From Medicago truncatula (Eukaryota > Streptophyta > Magnoliopsida > Fabales > Fabaceae), in the NCBI RefSeq assembly GCF_003473485.1, contig NC_053048.1:31740755-31804754 (forward strand): 64,000 nucleotides of DNA. Reading direction: 5' to 3'. The first letter of the stretch is position 1. Every line of letters begins with the position of its first letter. The translations under genes and the position numbers were made by a program. Below are positions 46,001-56,700 of the stretch, one piece after another. The notes under the pieces were generated by a model, which was not told the origin of the DNA, ran no database searches, and saw only the letters and a list, made by a program, of their open reading frames with translations.

Positions 46001-48909
46001 CCTTTGAGACCCATCTAAAGATGAAAGCATAAAACATTCAACCAACCACATAAAAGTCAAAATAAAAAATAGTGGCTGCATAGAAGCATTTAACATATTG
46101 CTATGTGCATGAAAATGCTATATTAGTAAACAAATGAGTAAATTTTGAAGTTGATAATTCACCTGATGGCAGCAGCAGAAGCAGCTGCTGTGGTTCCAGA
46201 GAAAGAACCAACACCAACAGCCTGCAAGTGAAGGGTTATTTTGACACAGGACAGAAACACAATCATCATTCCATACATTTGTGAAAGAAAAAATATTTTT
46301 CAACATAAGATGACATAGTGAAGGAGCACATTGAATTGCACAGCACTTTGTTGCATGCTATGTAGCATTGCATTTCTGATTGAAGGGCCTGTCAAGTGTC
46401 CGGTTGTTGTCGGATACTGACATGTGTGGTTACTGTTAGAGAGTGCAATTAGATTTAAATGAATAATTTAGTTATTTAGTTTAAGAGCAAAATTATATTA
46501 GTTTGTCTTTCTTTTGAGTTGTTTCTAGTTGGGCCTTTTAGCTAGGTTTTTAGTCTTTAGAAAGCAAAAGCTATCACTAACAAACTATGATAAAGCTAGG
46601 GTTCTAACCTAAAAGGTAAAGAAGAATAAAACTAAATAAGATAAAATAAATAACTTTTCATTCATTTTATTGATTTGCATAGTGTCTCAAAGACACTATA
46701 TATAGAAAGGATAATGGGTAATAACCCTAATGAACCTAAAGACTAAAGACCTAGCTAAAAGGCCCAACTAGAAACAACTCAAAAGAAAGACAAACTAATA
46801 TAATTTTGCTCTTAAACTAAATAGCTAAATTATTCATTGAAATCTAATTGCACTCTCTAACAGTTACGTTCAATTATTTCGTTTTCTCAAATTATTATCA
46901 ATGTTGACGTATCAGTGTCCTATCTGGTGTCCATGTATGTGCTTCATAGGTTGCATGATCACATAGAAACACAAGTAAAACCTTCCATGAAAAAGTTTAT
47001 TGGAACATATACAACAACTAGAGGAGATGATTTCCTAATGTAAATCAATATAGTACTTTGGGAAAATTCAATCAAGATACTTTTTTATAACATTTGGCCG
47101 TAAGCCTCATTGACATACACAATGAGACTCTGTGCACTAATTATCAAACTTGCTGCTAAGAGCACCAAGTGCGCACAAACCAACCATAAAAACTAATCAA
47201 ATACTCACAATGCAAACATTCTTGGGAAAAAAATCAAGAAGCTTAAGCAAGAATGACATGCCTTTAGGAGACTTGAAGTGACTATGGTGTGACATATCCA
47301 TCCAGTTACATTGGTAGGGAACTGTAGTAACATGTATTGCAAATAGTCATCTGAGACCGATCCTGCATCATATAGAGAATGATAAGTAACAGGTTACCCT
47401 CCAACTTCATCTAATCGATGAAGTTACAGCTCTAGACATTTCTCCGTGAATGTGAAACATCGACTGCAGTTTTTAATATTCGTTTCTTTTAGTATTCAGC
47501 TTTTGAACTCTTGTGCAAGTGTCCCTTAGTTCAGTCTTAATTGTATCATTAGAAACTTACCTCATGTTGGATAATATTTCTGTGGCATCAAGTTTCAAAG
47601 TATTTCATGCCAAAAAAGAACGAACTGTGAAACTATTAAAGGGAACATGTTGCAATGGCAATGTCTATCTTATTTTCTAAGGCTTTGAAGTTTAACAAGA
47701 AGAAAACTGAAAAAAAGCTGCATAACATATTCTAGATAATTAATAAAAGGATGTATGTTAGTTACCGGGAAAGCCTGCTGGTAGAATAAAAGCTTTAACT
47801 GTATCTGGAAGCCAGGATAGTCTTTTATCAGGAGAATGCAAAACCCCAAACCTGTTTTGCGTAGACCTATCCTCCTCGATAAGAATGGTTCGCAACCGTG
47901 AATCATCACCTATTATGTATCTGCTCATAAGGGAGAGAAAAGGTCATAGTTGAAGTTTGTTTTAGAGAAGGCAGCCACTCTGAAATTTTACGTAATAATA
48001 AAACAAATGGAAATAATAAAAAGTTTAGTGGGTTACAAGCATATTTCAAGAAATGGTAAAGGTTTTAAATTGCGATTGCAGTCACTGCCGCAGATGTGGC
48101 TGCAATTGCATTGGCGGGAAACACAAAAAACTTAGGTTTCAGTCGCAATTTCAGTTATGACAGAAAATGCAATCTAACCAAGTGATTGGGCTCAAGTGGT
48201 TAATGAGTTCCACCAAAGGACAAATTGTTTGGGAGAACGTGAGTTCGATTCCTAGGTGGAACAATTCTTGGCCGGGTTATACTTACCTCAAAGCCGAACT
48301 CTGAATTACCAAGGCCCCCTTCCCCTAAGAACCGAGGGTTAACACAAAAGAAAAATGCAATTTAAAACCTTAGCAACAAGTAAACATGGCCATGACTAAT
48401 CCTATTCATAGTTGATACATATGCAATATATACACTAGACACGACACTGGTAACGATTTGAGCAAATGAAAGTGATTGAAATGTAACCGCATGTGTTTGT
48501 GTCATGTCAGTGTCGAACACACCTTCATTTACTTTGTAATAAGGTAATAATTAGTGTGTTGTACACAACATATGATGTAGTTAAGTAAAAACCTCTTAGC
48601 AGTACCATTGCTATATCTCTCCACCAATATAACCCTTGATAATCCTTCACCTCTAAACAAAATAAGATAATCTTAATTATTACATAAAAAGTTAAAAACA
48701 AATTAAACTCAAAACCTTAATTTAATTAACTTAAATAAACCCTTAAAACATGCAAAGAGGTTAGTAACAAACCCTTCATTAACATCATCATCTTTGAAAC
48801 TGGAATGTTTAGAGGAACATAGAATTTTAACTTTCTTCAACTTCTTCAAATTCAGTGAAGAAGAATTGAATGCAGTTGAAGATAATGAAAATTGAAAAGT
48901 TTGAGACAT
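43047..48909 (-). CDS. RUS5: ROOT UVB SENSITIVE 5-type protein (DUF647)
   Basis: Fifteen minus-strand exons join in frame to 492 codons plus stop: 48773-48909, 48593-48652, 47766-47920, 47262-47362, 46163-46221, 45968-46014, 45801-45879, 45639-45711, 44994-45083, 44475-44534, 44262-44375, 44051-44111, 43846-43964, 43648-43740 and 43047-43277. The Ser-rich, basic N terminus (MSQTFQFSLSSTAFNSSSLN) looks like a plastid transit peptide. The DUF647 core runs from about residue 95 to 330: AFILPAGFPGSVSDDYL, FPTNVTGW, TSSLLKAVGVGSFSG, AIRWVSKDGIGAVGRL, FGNLFDDDPKQWRMYADF and the HFAISANLGEIAAK block. RUS proteins are implicated in UV-B perception, vitamin B6-related growth and auxin transport; RUS5 itself is little studied. 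Intron 4 has a GC donor ('aag|gcatgt'), the only join that keeps the frame. RUS5 was chosen over other RUS members partly because AIRP2 is next door, as in Arabidopsis. Confidence 0.92.
43315..43515. mobile_element. Dispersed MITE-like repeat overlapping RUS5 intron 14
   Basis: It shares 'ataagtgcttatgta', 'taacaaaagataaaataaa', 'cccaaacagtctc' and 'agataagctcaaa' with the copies at 36.43 and 45.25 kb. The left end is less clear, so it may be truncated. Confidence 0.65.
45250..45492. mobile_element. Dispersed MITE-like repeat in RUS5 intron 8
   Basis: The ends 'gattggataaacaact' and 'gtcaatccaaacagacccc' mark a copy related to those at 36.43 and 43.3 kb, including 'ctataacaaaagataaaata' and 'tagtagataagctcaaatta'. 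Confidence 0.7.
46433..46863. mobile_element. Near-perfect inverted-repeat element in RUS5 intron 4
   Basis: Two 128-base arms (46433-46560 and 46736-46863) are inverted copies with only three mismatches that I can see. The outer ends are 'ctgttagagagtgc' and 'gcactctctaacag', flanked by TTA on both sides (46430-46432, 46864-46866). A 3-bp TTA duplication fits PIF/Harbinger-type MITEs. The 175-base middle contains a perfect small hairpin 'agtgtctcaaagacact' (46681-46697). In the RUS5 pre-mRNA the arms would fold into one long hairpin. Confidence 0.85.
48059..48371. mobile_element. Inverted-repeat element interrupted by a SINE (RUS5 intron 2)
   Basis: Perfect 15-bp ends 'aaggttttaaattgc' (48059-48073) and 'gcaatttaaaacctt' (48357-48371) bound an element of about 125 bp once the inserted SINE (48178-48351 plus one target copy) is removed. 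The interior has 'gcgattgcagtcac' and 'agtcgcaatttcag' in opposite sense. Confidence 0.7.
48178..48351 (+). mobile_element. tRNA-derived SINE with target-site duplication
   Basis: An A-box-like 'gggctcaagtggttaatgag' and a B box 'gtgagttcgattcctagg' lie about 50 bases apart, followed by a body ending 'ccgagggttaacacaaaag'. Flanks 'aaaatgcaatctaa' (48164-48177) and 'aaaatgcaatttaa' (48352-48365) form a 14-bp target duplication with one mismatch. It is inserted into the element at 48059-48371, antisense to RUS5. A diverged relative is at 52541-52700. Confidence 0.85.
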
Positions 48910-50315
48910 TGAAATTTTTTTAGCATGCTTTGAATAGTTTCATTGTTTCTTCTTCTTCTTCTAGTTCCAATATCCAAAGCTTGAAATGCAGAAAGAGCCA
49001 CGATTCGGGTCGGAGCCTCTACTTGACCCGGGATATTATTATCCGATTTGACCTGACCCATGTTAGTTTTTGGAAACACTTTTAGATCGAATTAAAAGAA
49101 AATGCTTTCTACACCCCTATCCTTCACTATATAGCCCCCACAGTTCTCTCTCTCTAGAGTCACAGAGGAGAAGTGTTGGATGGTCGAAATGCACTAATTA
49201 ATTATTTAATTTTAGTTGTTTTCATTTTTAAATTTAACATGAAATTTTTGGCTGAATTGCTTATTTCTCGCTCAAGAAATGCACTTTATGGTTACAATCT
49301 ATAGAGGCGAGATTTTTGTGCAAATATTTTAATTTTTATTCGTCTTTCTATGATTTCTTATATTTGAAATGAAGTTGAGATTACCGAACTTCAGGTTTGT
49401 CACTTTTTAAAGAGATTTTGTCTCCGGTTTGTGATGTGAGGATTAGCCTTAATTATAAACACATTTTCAGATAATCTTTTTATCTCGATGTAAAACTCTT
49501 TAACACAATGATACTTGGTTTTAAAAGATGAAAAATGTGTTGAGTTTTATCATGAGAAGGAGACGTGTGAGTTCTTATGTTTTGTTGTGGCCACTCTAGG
49601 TAATATATAGCAGCAAATATTGATGTTTTGTGTAAATGTTTACATGAAAACATACACCTTGTAATATATCGCCAAGAAATTGCACTAATAATTGATAAAG
49701 AACATCGCATGATTGCACACCATATAACCCATAAATTTTTTAGGTGGAATTCACATCTTTACAAAGAAACTTTATTAGGTGGGGTCTGCATCCTTTTTCT
49801 TTCAACTTCCATTTCCTTCTATAGCAATAGTACCACCAAACTGAACATGACATTTCTTTCTATTTTCTGAATTTATATTTTATATTTTTATTTTTACAAT
49901 CACTTGTTTTCTATGTCAAGTCTATTTCAAGAGTTTATTTTTTAATATTTCTAAAGGAGTTTAAAACGAATTTAATCTTTGGAATTCAATTTTTGTCAAA
50001 AAGAACTTTTAGCATTCAATACTTTCAAATGAGATTAAATTCCTTAATTTGGTCTTGAAAGTTTTATTCAACAAAATTATTAGGGTAGAGAAATGTTACA
50101 TGCCCTTTATCATTAAAAAGACAAAACCCAGCCTAATAATAAGATAACTCCATCGGTTCAACTGTTGAATAAATTGAGACCTTGATTAATTTCTAGAAGA
50201 AGAAAAAGACATTGTTTTGCAAAATATTGTTTCTTTCCATCCATATTCATGTATTTTATTTCAACAAAATCATTTAGTTTTTTATTTTTATTTTTAAATT
50301 TAACAATTTCTAGAA
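48910..50315. other. RUS5 upstream region and intergenic spacer
   Basis: A putative TATA box for RUS5 is at 49126-49134 (minus strand 'ctatatagt'), about 220 bases before the ATG, with a CT-rich stretch at 49147-49156 beside it. Beyond 49200 it is AT-rich with no gene; open frames at 49480-49870 overlap on both strands and have no domain. Confidence 0.5.
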
Positions 50316-51293
50316 GAGTTTTTCTAATTACACCCTGTTTAATCCTGGTTGCACCCTAAAATGACAAAATTATCCTTCCATAAAATTTAATTTTCAAAAA
50401 GCATCTTCCTTTTTTCTTGGTTACACCCTAAAATCTCTCTTCAGTTTATGTAGGTCATGTAAACTTAGTTTCAGTAGGTCATGTAAACTGAGTTTAAGTG
50501 TACATAGTTAAACTCAGTTTAAGTAGGTCATATAAACCGAGTTTAAGTGTACATTTAAAAGTTCAACCTTGTTCAATGATTCTACGTAATCTCAGTTTAA
50601 GTATGTACATGTAAACTTATTTTAAGTAGGTCATGTAAACTAAGTTTAAGTGTACATACTTAAACTCAGTTTAAGTAGATCATGTAAACTTAGTTTAAGT
50701 AGCTCATGTAAACTCAGTTTAAGTAGGTCATGTTAACTGAGTTTAAGTGTACATCTAAAAGTTCAACTTTGTTCAATGATTATACGTAATATCAGTTTAA
50801 GTATGTACATGTAAACTTAGTTTAAGTAGGTCATGTAAACTGAGTTTAAGTGTACATACTTAAACTCGGTTTAAGTAGGTTATGTAAACTAAGTTTAAGT
50901 AGCTTATGTAAACTAAGTTTACATGAACCTACTTAACCTGAATTAAGTTAACCTCAAGAATGTAAAACTGAAACTGTCGTACATTGCAGTTGAACAAGAA
51001 GAAGAAAATGGAAACCAGCGTTATTAAAAAAGAAGAAAAAATTCACTTATTTATATGCAATCGAGTATGAATGAAAGATGTTTTGATTCACTCTTTAATC
51101 TTCCATAGAGATTAATTGAACATCAAGATTGTTTGATCGTTGGTGGGTGAAAGAGAAGGGAATTTTAGAGTGACAATGAATGAAATCAAAATTTTAAATT
51201 TTTTTATATAAAAGAACAATTTTGATATTATCAAAAACTTTTTAAAAAAATTGGGTGTAATCAGAAATATACAGGATGTGAATAGAAAAACTC
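50316..51293. mobile_element. Inverted-repeat element carrying a minisatellite
   Basis: Outer ends 'gagtttttctaattacaccc' and 'tgtgaatagaaaaactc' are imperfect inverted repeats, and a second copy of the inner word pair ('gttacaccctaaaat' at 50421, 'attgggtgtaatcag' at 51250) supports the boundaries. The element is about 978 bp, of which roughly 50450-50945 is the tandem repeat described separately. The rest is AT-rich and non-coding; the 87-codon open frame at 51112-51375 runs past the element end and shows no domain. Confidence 0.65.
50450..50945. repeat. Nested minisatellite of 'gtaggtcatgtaaactgag'-type units
   Basis: The word GTTTAAG occurs 14 times between about 50490 and 50905, mostly within units of about 22-24 bp of the form gtaggtcatgtaaactNagtttaa. 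Groups of units are themselves repeated: 'gttcaaccttgttcaatgat' at 50561 recurs as 'gttcaactttgttcaatgat' at 50761, exactly 200 bp later. Many units contain 'cttaaactcagtttaag', a 17-base palindrome, so single strands can fold on themselves. Confidence 0.9.
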
Positions 51294-52540
51294 TTTTTAA
51301 AAATATAAAATAGTCACATGTACTAATATTACATATTAATGCATTTTGAATAAAAGACTCGAAGTCATAAAGCATTGAGTAAAAATAACACCTAATACGA
51401 GAAAAGTTTTTCTCATTATATCAAATGATCCCTGTCACCACCACATCCAAGTTCATCAAATAAGTTGAAATACCAAATGAAGGAGTCGAGATCCAAATCT
51501 ATATCGCAACATCCAACTTTAATAATTTTGATATGTTTGAGAGTTGAACTATAACTAAATAATTATTAAGTTGTTAAACGATTTTTAAGTTTCAATTTAC
51601 CATTAATCATTCATACCATAAACTTCCTCGTGCTAAAATATATTTACAAAAAAATATTTCAATTTCCGAAGGAATTTTTTTTTTATGACAAAAAGGAAAC
51701 CGTCATTTAAAATTTTAAATTCGGCCACCATTATTGTAACAAAGAGCTGACACCAACTTGCCAGACTATAGAACAGGCCAGAATAAATAATTTAGACCAA
51801 ACAGATGAGACTAATAATCACACCATTAATTATTATTCAACTACGTACATTTTATATATTCTGTCAAAAAAATAACATTATATATATAGACGCCAACTGT
51901 TCTTTTTTGACTATTTATACACCAATACGAGGAGAACTATGTCATAGTCCTAAATTCAAATAAAAAATATTTGAACAACAAACATACAAATGAAAAAAAA
52001 AATTAAATGAAAAATAATTTAGTCATATATTTTTTTTTTCTTCTTTAAATCTTGTATATTTATGTGACTGTGTTCAAACATATTTTATTTAGATTTGTGA
52101 TGAAATAAGTATTTCTTCAAATACGAGCTGATCTCAAACGGTTGCTTAAAAGAGTAAAATTAAAGAGAAATGTATAAAAACTAAAAGGTATTTGAGTAGT
52201 TTAAAGAAACCTCGGAAAATATTAATGTACTTTTCTTTAAAATAAATTATGCTTTTACTTTTTCCGAAAAACACAACTTATAAACAAAAAGCTGCCACCA
52301 TCAAAATTTCTTAAAGCTGCGTATGAAATAATCTCTTGTCTAAATGAAAAGTGCCGCAGTACACACGTAACACCATATATAGCTATTTTTTGTCAAAAAT
52401 AAGAAAGGTACTTTACAATGGACTGATTCTTGTGTCATATAAATACAGCTCCATTTTCATTTAATTTCTAGTTTTAGCGTTTGCCATAATCCACAAGTAA
52501 GTTGACAAAGTATGATGTTACTTCTTTTTAATAGATTATC

Positions 52541-52700
52541 AGTGAAATGGTTGAGTTTAAGTGGTTAATGAATTCCTCTTTATAACAAATTGTTTGAGAG
52601 AATTTGATTTTGATTTGTGTTGCAAATAATTTTTGGTTAAGTTTTACTCATCACTTAGTCGAACTTTGAATTACTATAGTTCTTTTCCCTCCAGAATCAG
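52541..52700 (+). mobile_element. Diverged SINE of the 48.18-kb family
   Basis: 'ggttgagtttaagtggttaa', 'acaaattgtttgagagaatt' and 'tagtcgaactttgaattact' line up in order with 48185-48310. The B box is eroded ('aatttgattttga'), so this is an old copy. Confidence 0.7.
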
Positions 52701-52869
52701 AGAAAATTTTACGTGGAAAACCTTCACAATATAAAAGAAAAAATCTATGTGACATGCTCCTCGTAAAATATATTTCTTTCAGCGATGATAGCTAAATCTC
52801 CATATCTCATTATCACTCTTGAATTGCAACTCTTGGATGAGATGATGAAACTCCTCACAATATTTTTTT

Positions 52870-52950
52870 TTTTTTGGCTTTCGCATCGGTTTCCAGACCC
52901 ACCAATGGTGGACGACTAATCCGGCTCATGCGTAGAGGCATGCGCACTTT
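52870..52950 (-). mobile_element. 5'-truncated SINE of the 38.78-kb family
   Basis: The plus strand reads a T run, then 'ggctttcgcatcggtttcca', 'acgactaatccggctcatgc' and 'gtagaggcatgcgcact', matching 38783-38855. The promoter half with the A and B boxes is missing. Confidence 0.75.
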
Positions 52951-53352
52951 AAACATAGAGATAATGGATGTAAATACTCTTTTCTTTTTTTGTTAAGATG
53001 AATGGTTAGTGAATACTTCAATTTAGAAGAACTCTTGTAAATCACATCTTCACATTTTTTAAAATTTGAGGTCTCAAGGTTCAAATAAAGACTCCATGAC
53101 TTTGGAATGTCCATCCTCCTTTTTCATGGGTTGGAATCATTTTGATGACTTGACCAAAGACCATTACCAATTTGGAGGGAATACCAACACATGACAATTG
53201 AAACCTCTTCCAACAAATTCTAAATTAATTTGATAGGATAAGATGTGAGAACTTATCATTTTACGCTCATCCAAACCATGTTGGTTTTATCTTATTTTTT
53301 AACCCATCAATTTATTTATTTATTTTGTTTCTATATAAAATTTAGTATGGTA

Positions 53353-53589
53353 CTCCTTCTGTTTCAAATTATTAGTCACTTTCAAAAAGAAAAAAAAAAT
53401 TCCAATTTATAAGTCGTTTAACAATAACAATGAAAGTTACTTTTCTTATTATAATCTGAACGATTTATTACTCTCTTTTTTTCCTTTCAATTCTTTAATT
53501 TATCTTTTCCGTAACATTTACTAAGAACAATTTTATTTCTTAATGCGAGCTAAATGACCAAAACGACTTATAATATGAGACGGAGGGAG
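53353..53589. mobile_element. Stowaway-like MITE upstream of the first ADH gene
   Basis: Ends 'ctccttctgtttcaaattat' and 'ataatatgagacggagggag' with TA on both sides (53351-53352, 53590-53591). The element is 237 bp and lies about 190 bases upstream of the ATG, so it is in or beside the promoter. Confidence 0.8.
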
Positions 53590-53779
53590 TATTAAATCAT
53601 CATATCTTATATTTTTTAGTCCAAAAAAAAACTTATATTTTGTCTTTTTCCTTTCCTTCTTTTATACATATAAGACACTAATTCCCTTTTATTGCAATTC
53701 ATTCCAGTCAGTCTTTAGTTTCAGGCCTTATTCAACAGTTTCATCCACCTATCCATTTTCTCTCACAAGTTAGAAGAAG

Positions 53780-56700
53780 ATGGCAACTTCAGAAGTTGCA
53801 AATGGCAACCACTTAAGTGGGACAAAGGGAAAGACCATTACTTGTAAAGGTAGGTAGCTCACAACCTTTATATTTCAATTCTTAACATTAATTAATTTGT
53901 ATTTGCCAAACTTTCTCATCACCTTCTTGAGCTTATTTGAATAATCTTAATTAATCATAATTAAGTGTCATGCTTTTTGTATTAGCTGCTGTGGCACATG
54001 GTCCAGGAGAACCCTTTGTAGTGGAACAAATTCTTGTACAACCTCCTCAGAAAATGGAGGTTAGAATCAAGATCCTATATACTTCCATTTGTCACACTGA
54101 TCTCAGTGGTTGGAAAGGAGAGGTAAACACAAATTCACATCTATATCTATATATAGTTATTTACAATTATGTTATCATATAGTTTCTAATTATTTTTTGT
54201 TGTTTTTCTTCTTCATCTTCTTTTTTCACCTTCATCAATCAAAGTGTGAGCCTCAACGTGCTTATCCTCGGATTTTTGGCCATGAAGCTTCCGGGTATGA
54301 AGTTTTTTATACCAACAAATTTTCTTTTGTCAGTTAAAAATACGAAAGTTACAGATCTCAATCGTTCGATGAAAATCATATAACTCATATTTCGACTTAA
54401 CCAATTCAACTTTACAGTACAAGCTTTGATCATGTTCATTTTTATATTAAAATTCAATTTGATGGAGTCATATAAGCAACTATTGAATTCATCAAATGGT
54501 CAAGATGTCTAAATTCAACATATTGACTTCAAGATGTCTAGACTTTTATTTTGACTTCAACATATTGACTTCAAAAATTCTTTTAACTCGAGTAAAAAAA
54601 AAGAGACGATCGAGATCTACAACTGCGTGATTGCAAATAATTTAACATCAAATCAAGTAATATTGAACCTATAATGTTGACTTAATTATGAGTTGTGACA
54701 AACCAATGAACTTGATTTTTTTGTAGGATTGTGGAAAGTGTAGGGGAAGGAGTGAATGACATGAAAGAAAATGACAAAGTGGTGCTAATATTCAATGGTG
54801 AGTGTGGTGAGTGTAAGTGCTGCATGTGCAAGAAAACCAACATGTGTGAGAAATCTGGAGTAGACCCAATGAAGAAGTTAATGTGTGATGGAACAAGTAG
54901 ATTTTCTTCAATAGATGGCAAACCCATTTTTCATTTCTTGAATACTTCAACTTTCACTGAGTATACAGTGGTGGATTCAGCTTGTGCTGTTAAGCTCAAC
55001 ACTGAAGATAACCTTAGTCTCAAAAAACTCACCTTGCTTAGTTGTGGAGTTTCCACAGGTATGTTTCCTTTATAACCATGGAGTTTTTGAGAAAATTTTG
55101 TTTAATTTATTCTTATTACTATGTAAACTTTATTGAGTGGAGAAGTTGCGAAAACACATGATGATATACACGATGCAGTAATCCCTTTATATACAGTGAC
55201 TAACTATGTTTACTTGACTACCAAGTAAATCCTACGATCGGATTAATCTCTGACTAACTAACTCAATTTTATATACACGACGTAGTAACCCCTTTATATA
55301 CAGTGAACTATACCGACTAACCATGTTTACTTGACTACCAAGTAAATCCTACGATCGGGTTAATCTTTGACTAACTAAATCAATTTTATCTAACTAACTT
55401 ATTATAACAAACTTGTGATAATCTAAAATTATACATCATAACAACTATATACTAGACATTTTGAAAAGATAGTGTTCCTAATACTCTTTTACTAAAAAAC
55501 GACCAACCAATTTTTTTACTAAAGATTCATCATCAAAATCAATGGATCGCACCAATTACATCGTTAATCTTAATCTAGGTATGATTAAAATTCATATATT
55601 TTCAATATTTTGACAGTTTATAATTTATATTGACGGTAAGAAAACCACTATGCTAAATATTTTTTCTCTTCCTTATAATAAATGTCATAATCGCAAAACT
55701 TTATCTTTTAAAGAGTGTCACATTAAATTTTCAATTTTGTTTTAATATAATTTTTCAAGTGTAACATCTAATAATATACACTTATCAATCAATAATTATT
55801 ATTTTTCACTTTATGTTTATGATAATAATCAAATGCCATGATAATTTTGGGACGGTGAGAGTACATAACTTAAAGAATGTATACACATTACATCCATGTT
55901 ATGTTTTTTTGAACAACGTTACATCCATGTTATTTTTTTTTTTTTATTATGTTCTCTATTATTAGCAACATGTTTCGTGCTACCTGTTTTTATTCCTGCT
56001 ACCTGTTTTTATAATGGTGTAGGACATGGTTCAGTTATCGTATTCCAAAGGGTAGTTGTGCGTCTTGCTTTCAAATTTCAATCTTACACCAAACCAACCT
56101 GGTCATTAATTAAAAAACGATATCATCATATTTATAATATATGTATTTTAAAAAATTATAATGTACCATAAAATTATAAAGGCAAAATTACAATTAGTCC
56201 TTTAATTTTATTTTAGGTAACACTTTCGTCCTTTATTTTTTTTTTGTCACGATTTAGTCCTTTATGTTATAAAATAACAACATAGTTATCCTTTAGTTAT
56301 ATTTATTTGATTTGATTAAAGATTAAATAATGGACCACTAGCCTTGACTAGCACGTGTGTCTTCATTTTCCTTTGCGTATGGGATGACTCAATTTTCATA
56401 TTCCAAATCAACATTTAATGTTGCCTGTTGTATTCTGTGTGTATCTACCCTCTCCTTATCTTATGATCCCTTGACTGTTAAGTTTTGCGCAACAAGTGAT
56501 GCATTGCATTCAACTGTAAACCTTGTTCGGTCAATAACGAAACCCATATCTTCATTTACTATAATAATAAAGGGTGGGAGTTTTTTATTTTTATTTTTTT
56601 GGTCTCATATACGGGTATTATAGTGATATAGAAAGGAAAAATAATAAAAAAAAGAAAGAGATTCATATTGTAAAAAAAAAAAAAAAAAAAAGGAGAAAGA

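Larger units (their letters stand above)
51294..53352. other. Intergenic spacer
   Basis: No gene seen. It contains two SINE remnants (52541-52700 and 52870-52950) and AT-rich sequence. The 62-codon open frame at 52926-53114 has no domain. Confidence 0.55.
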
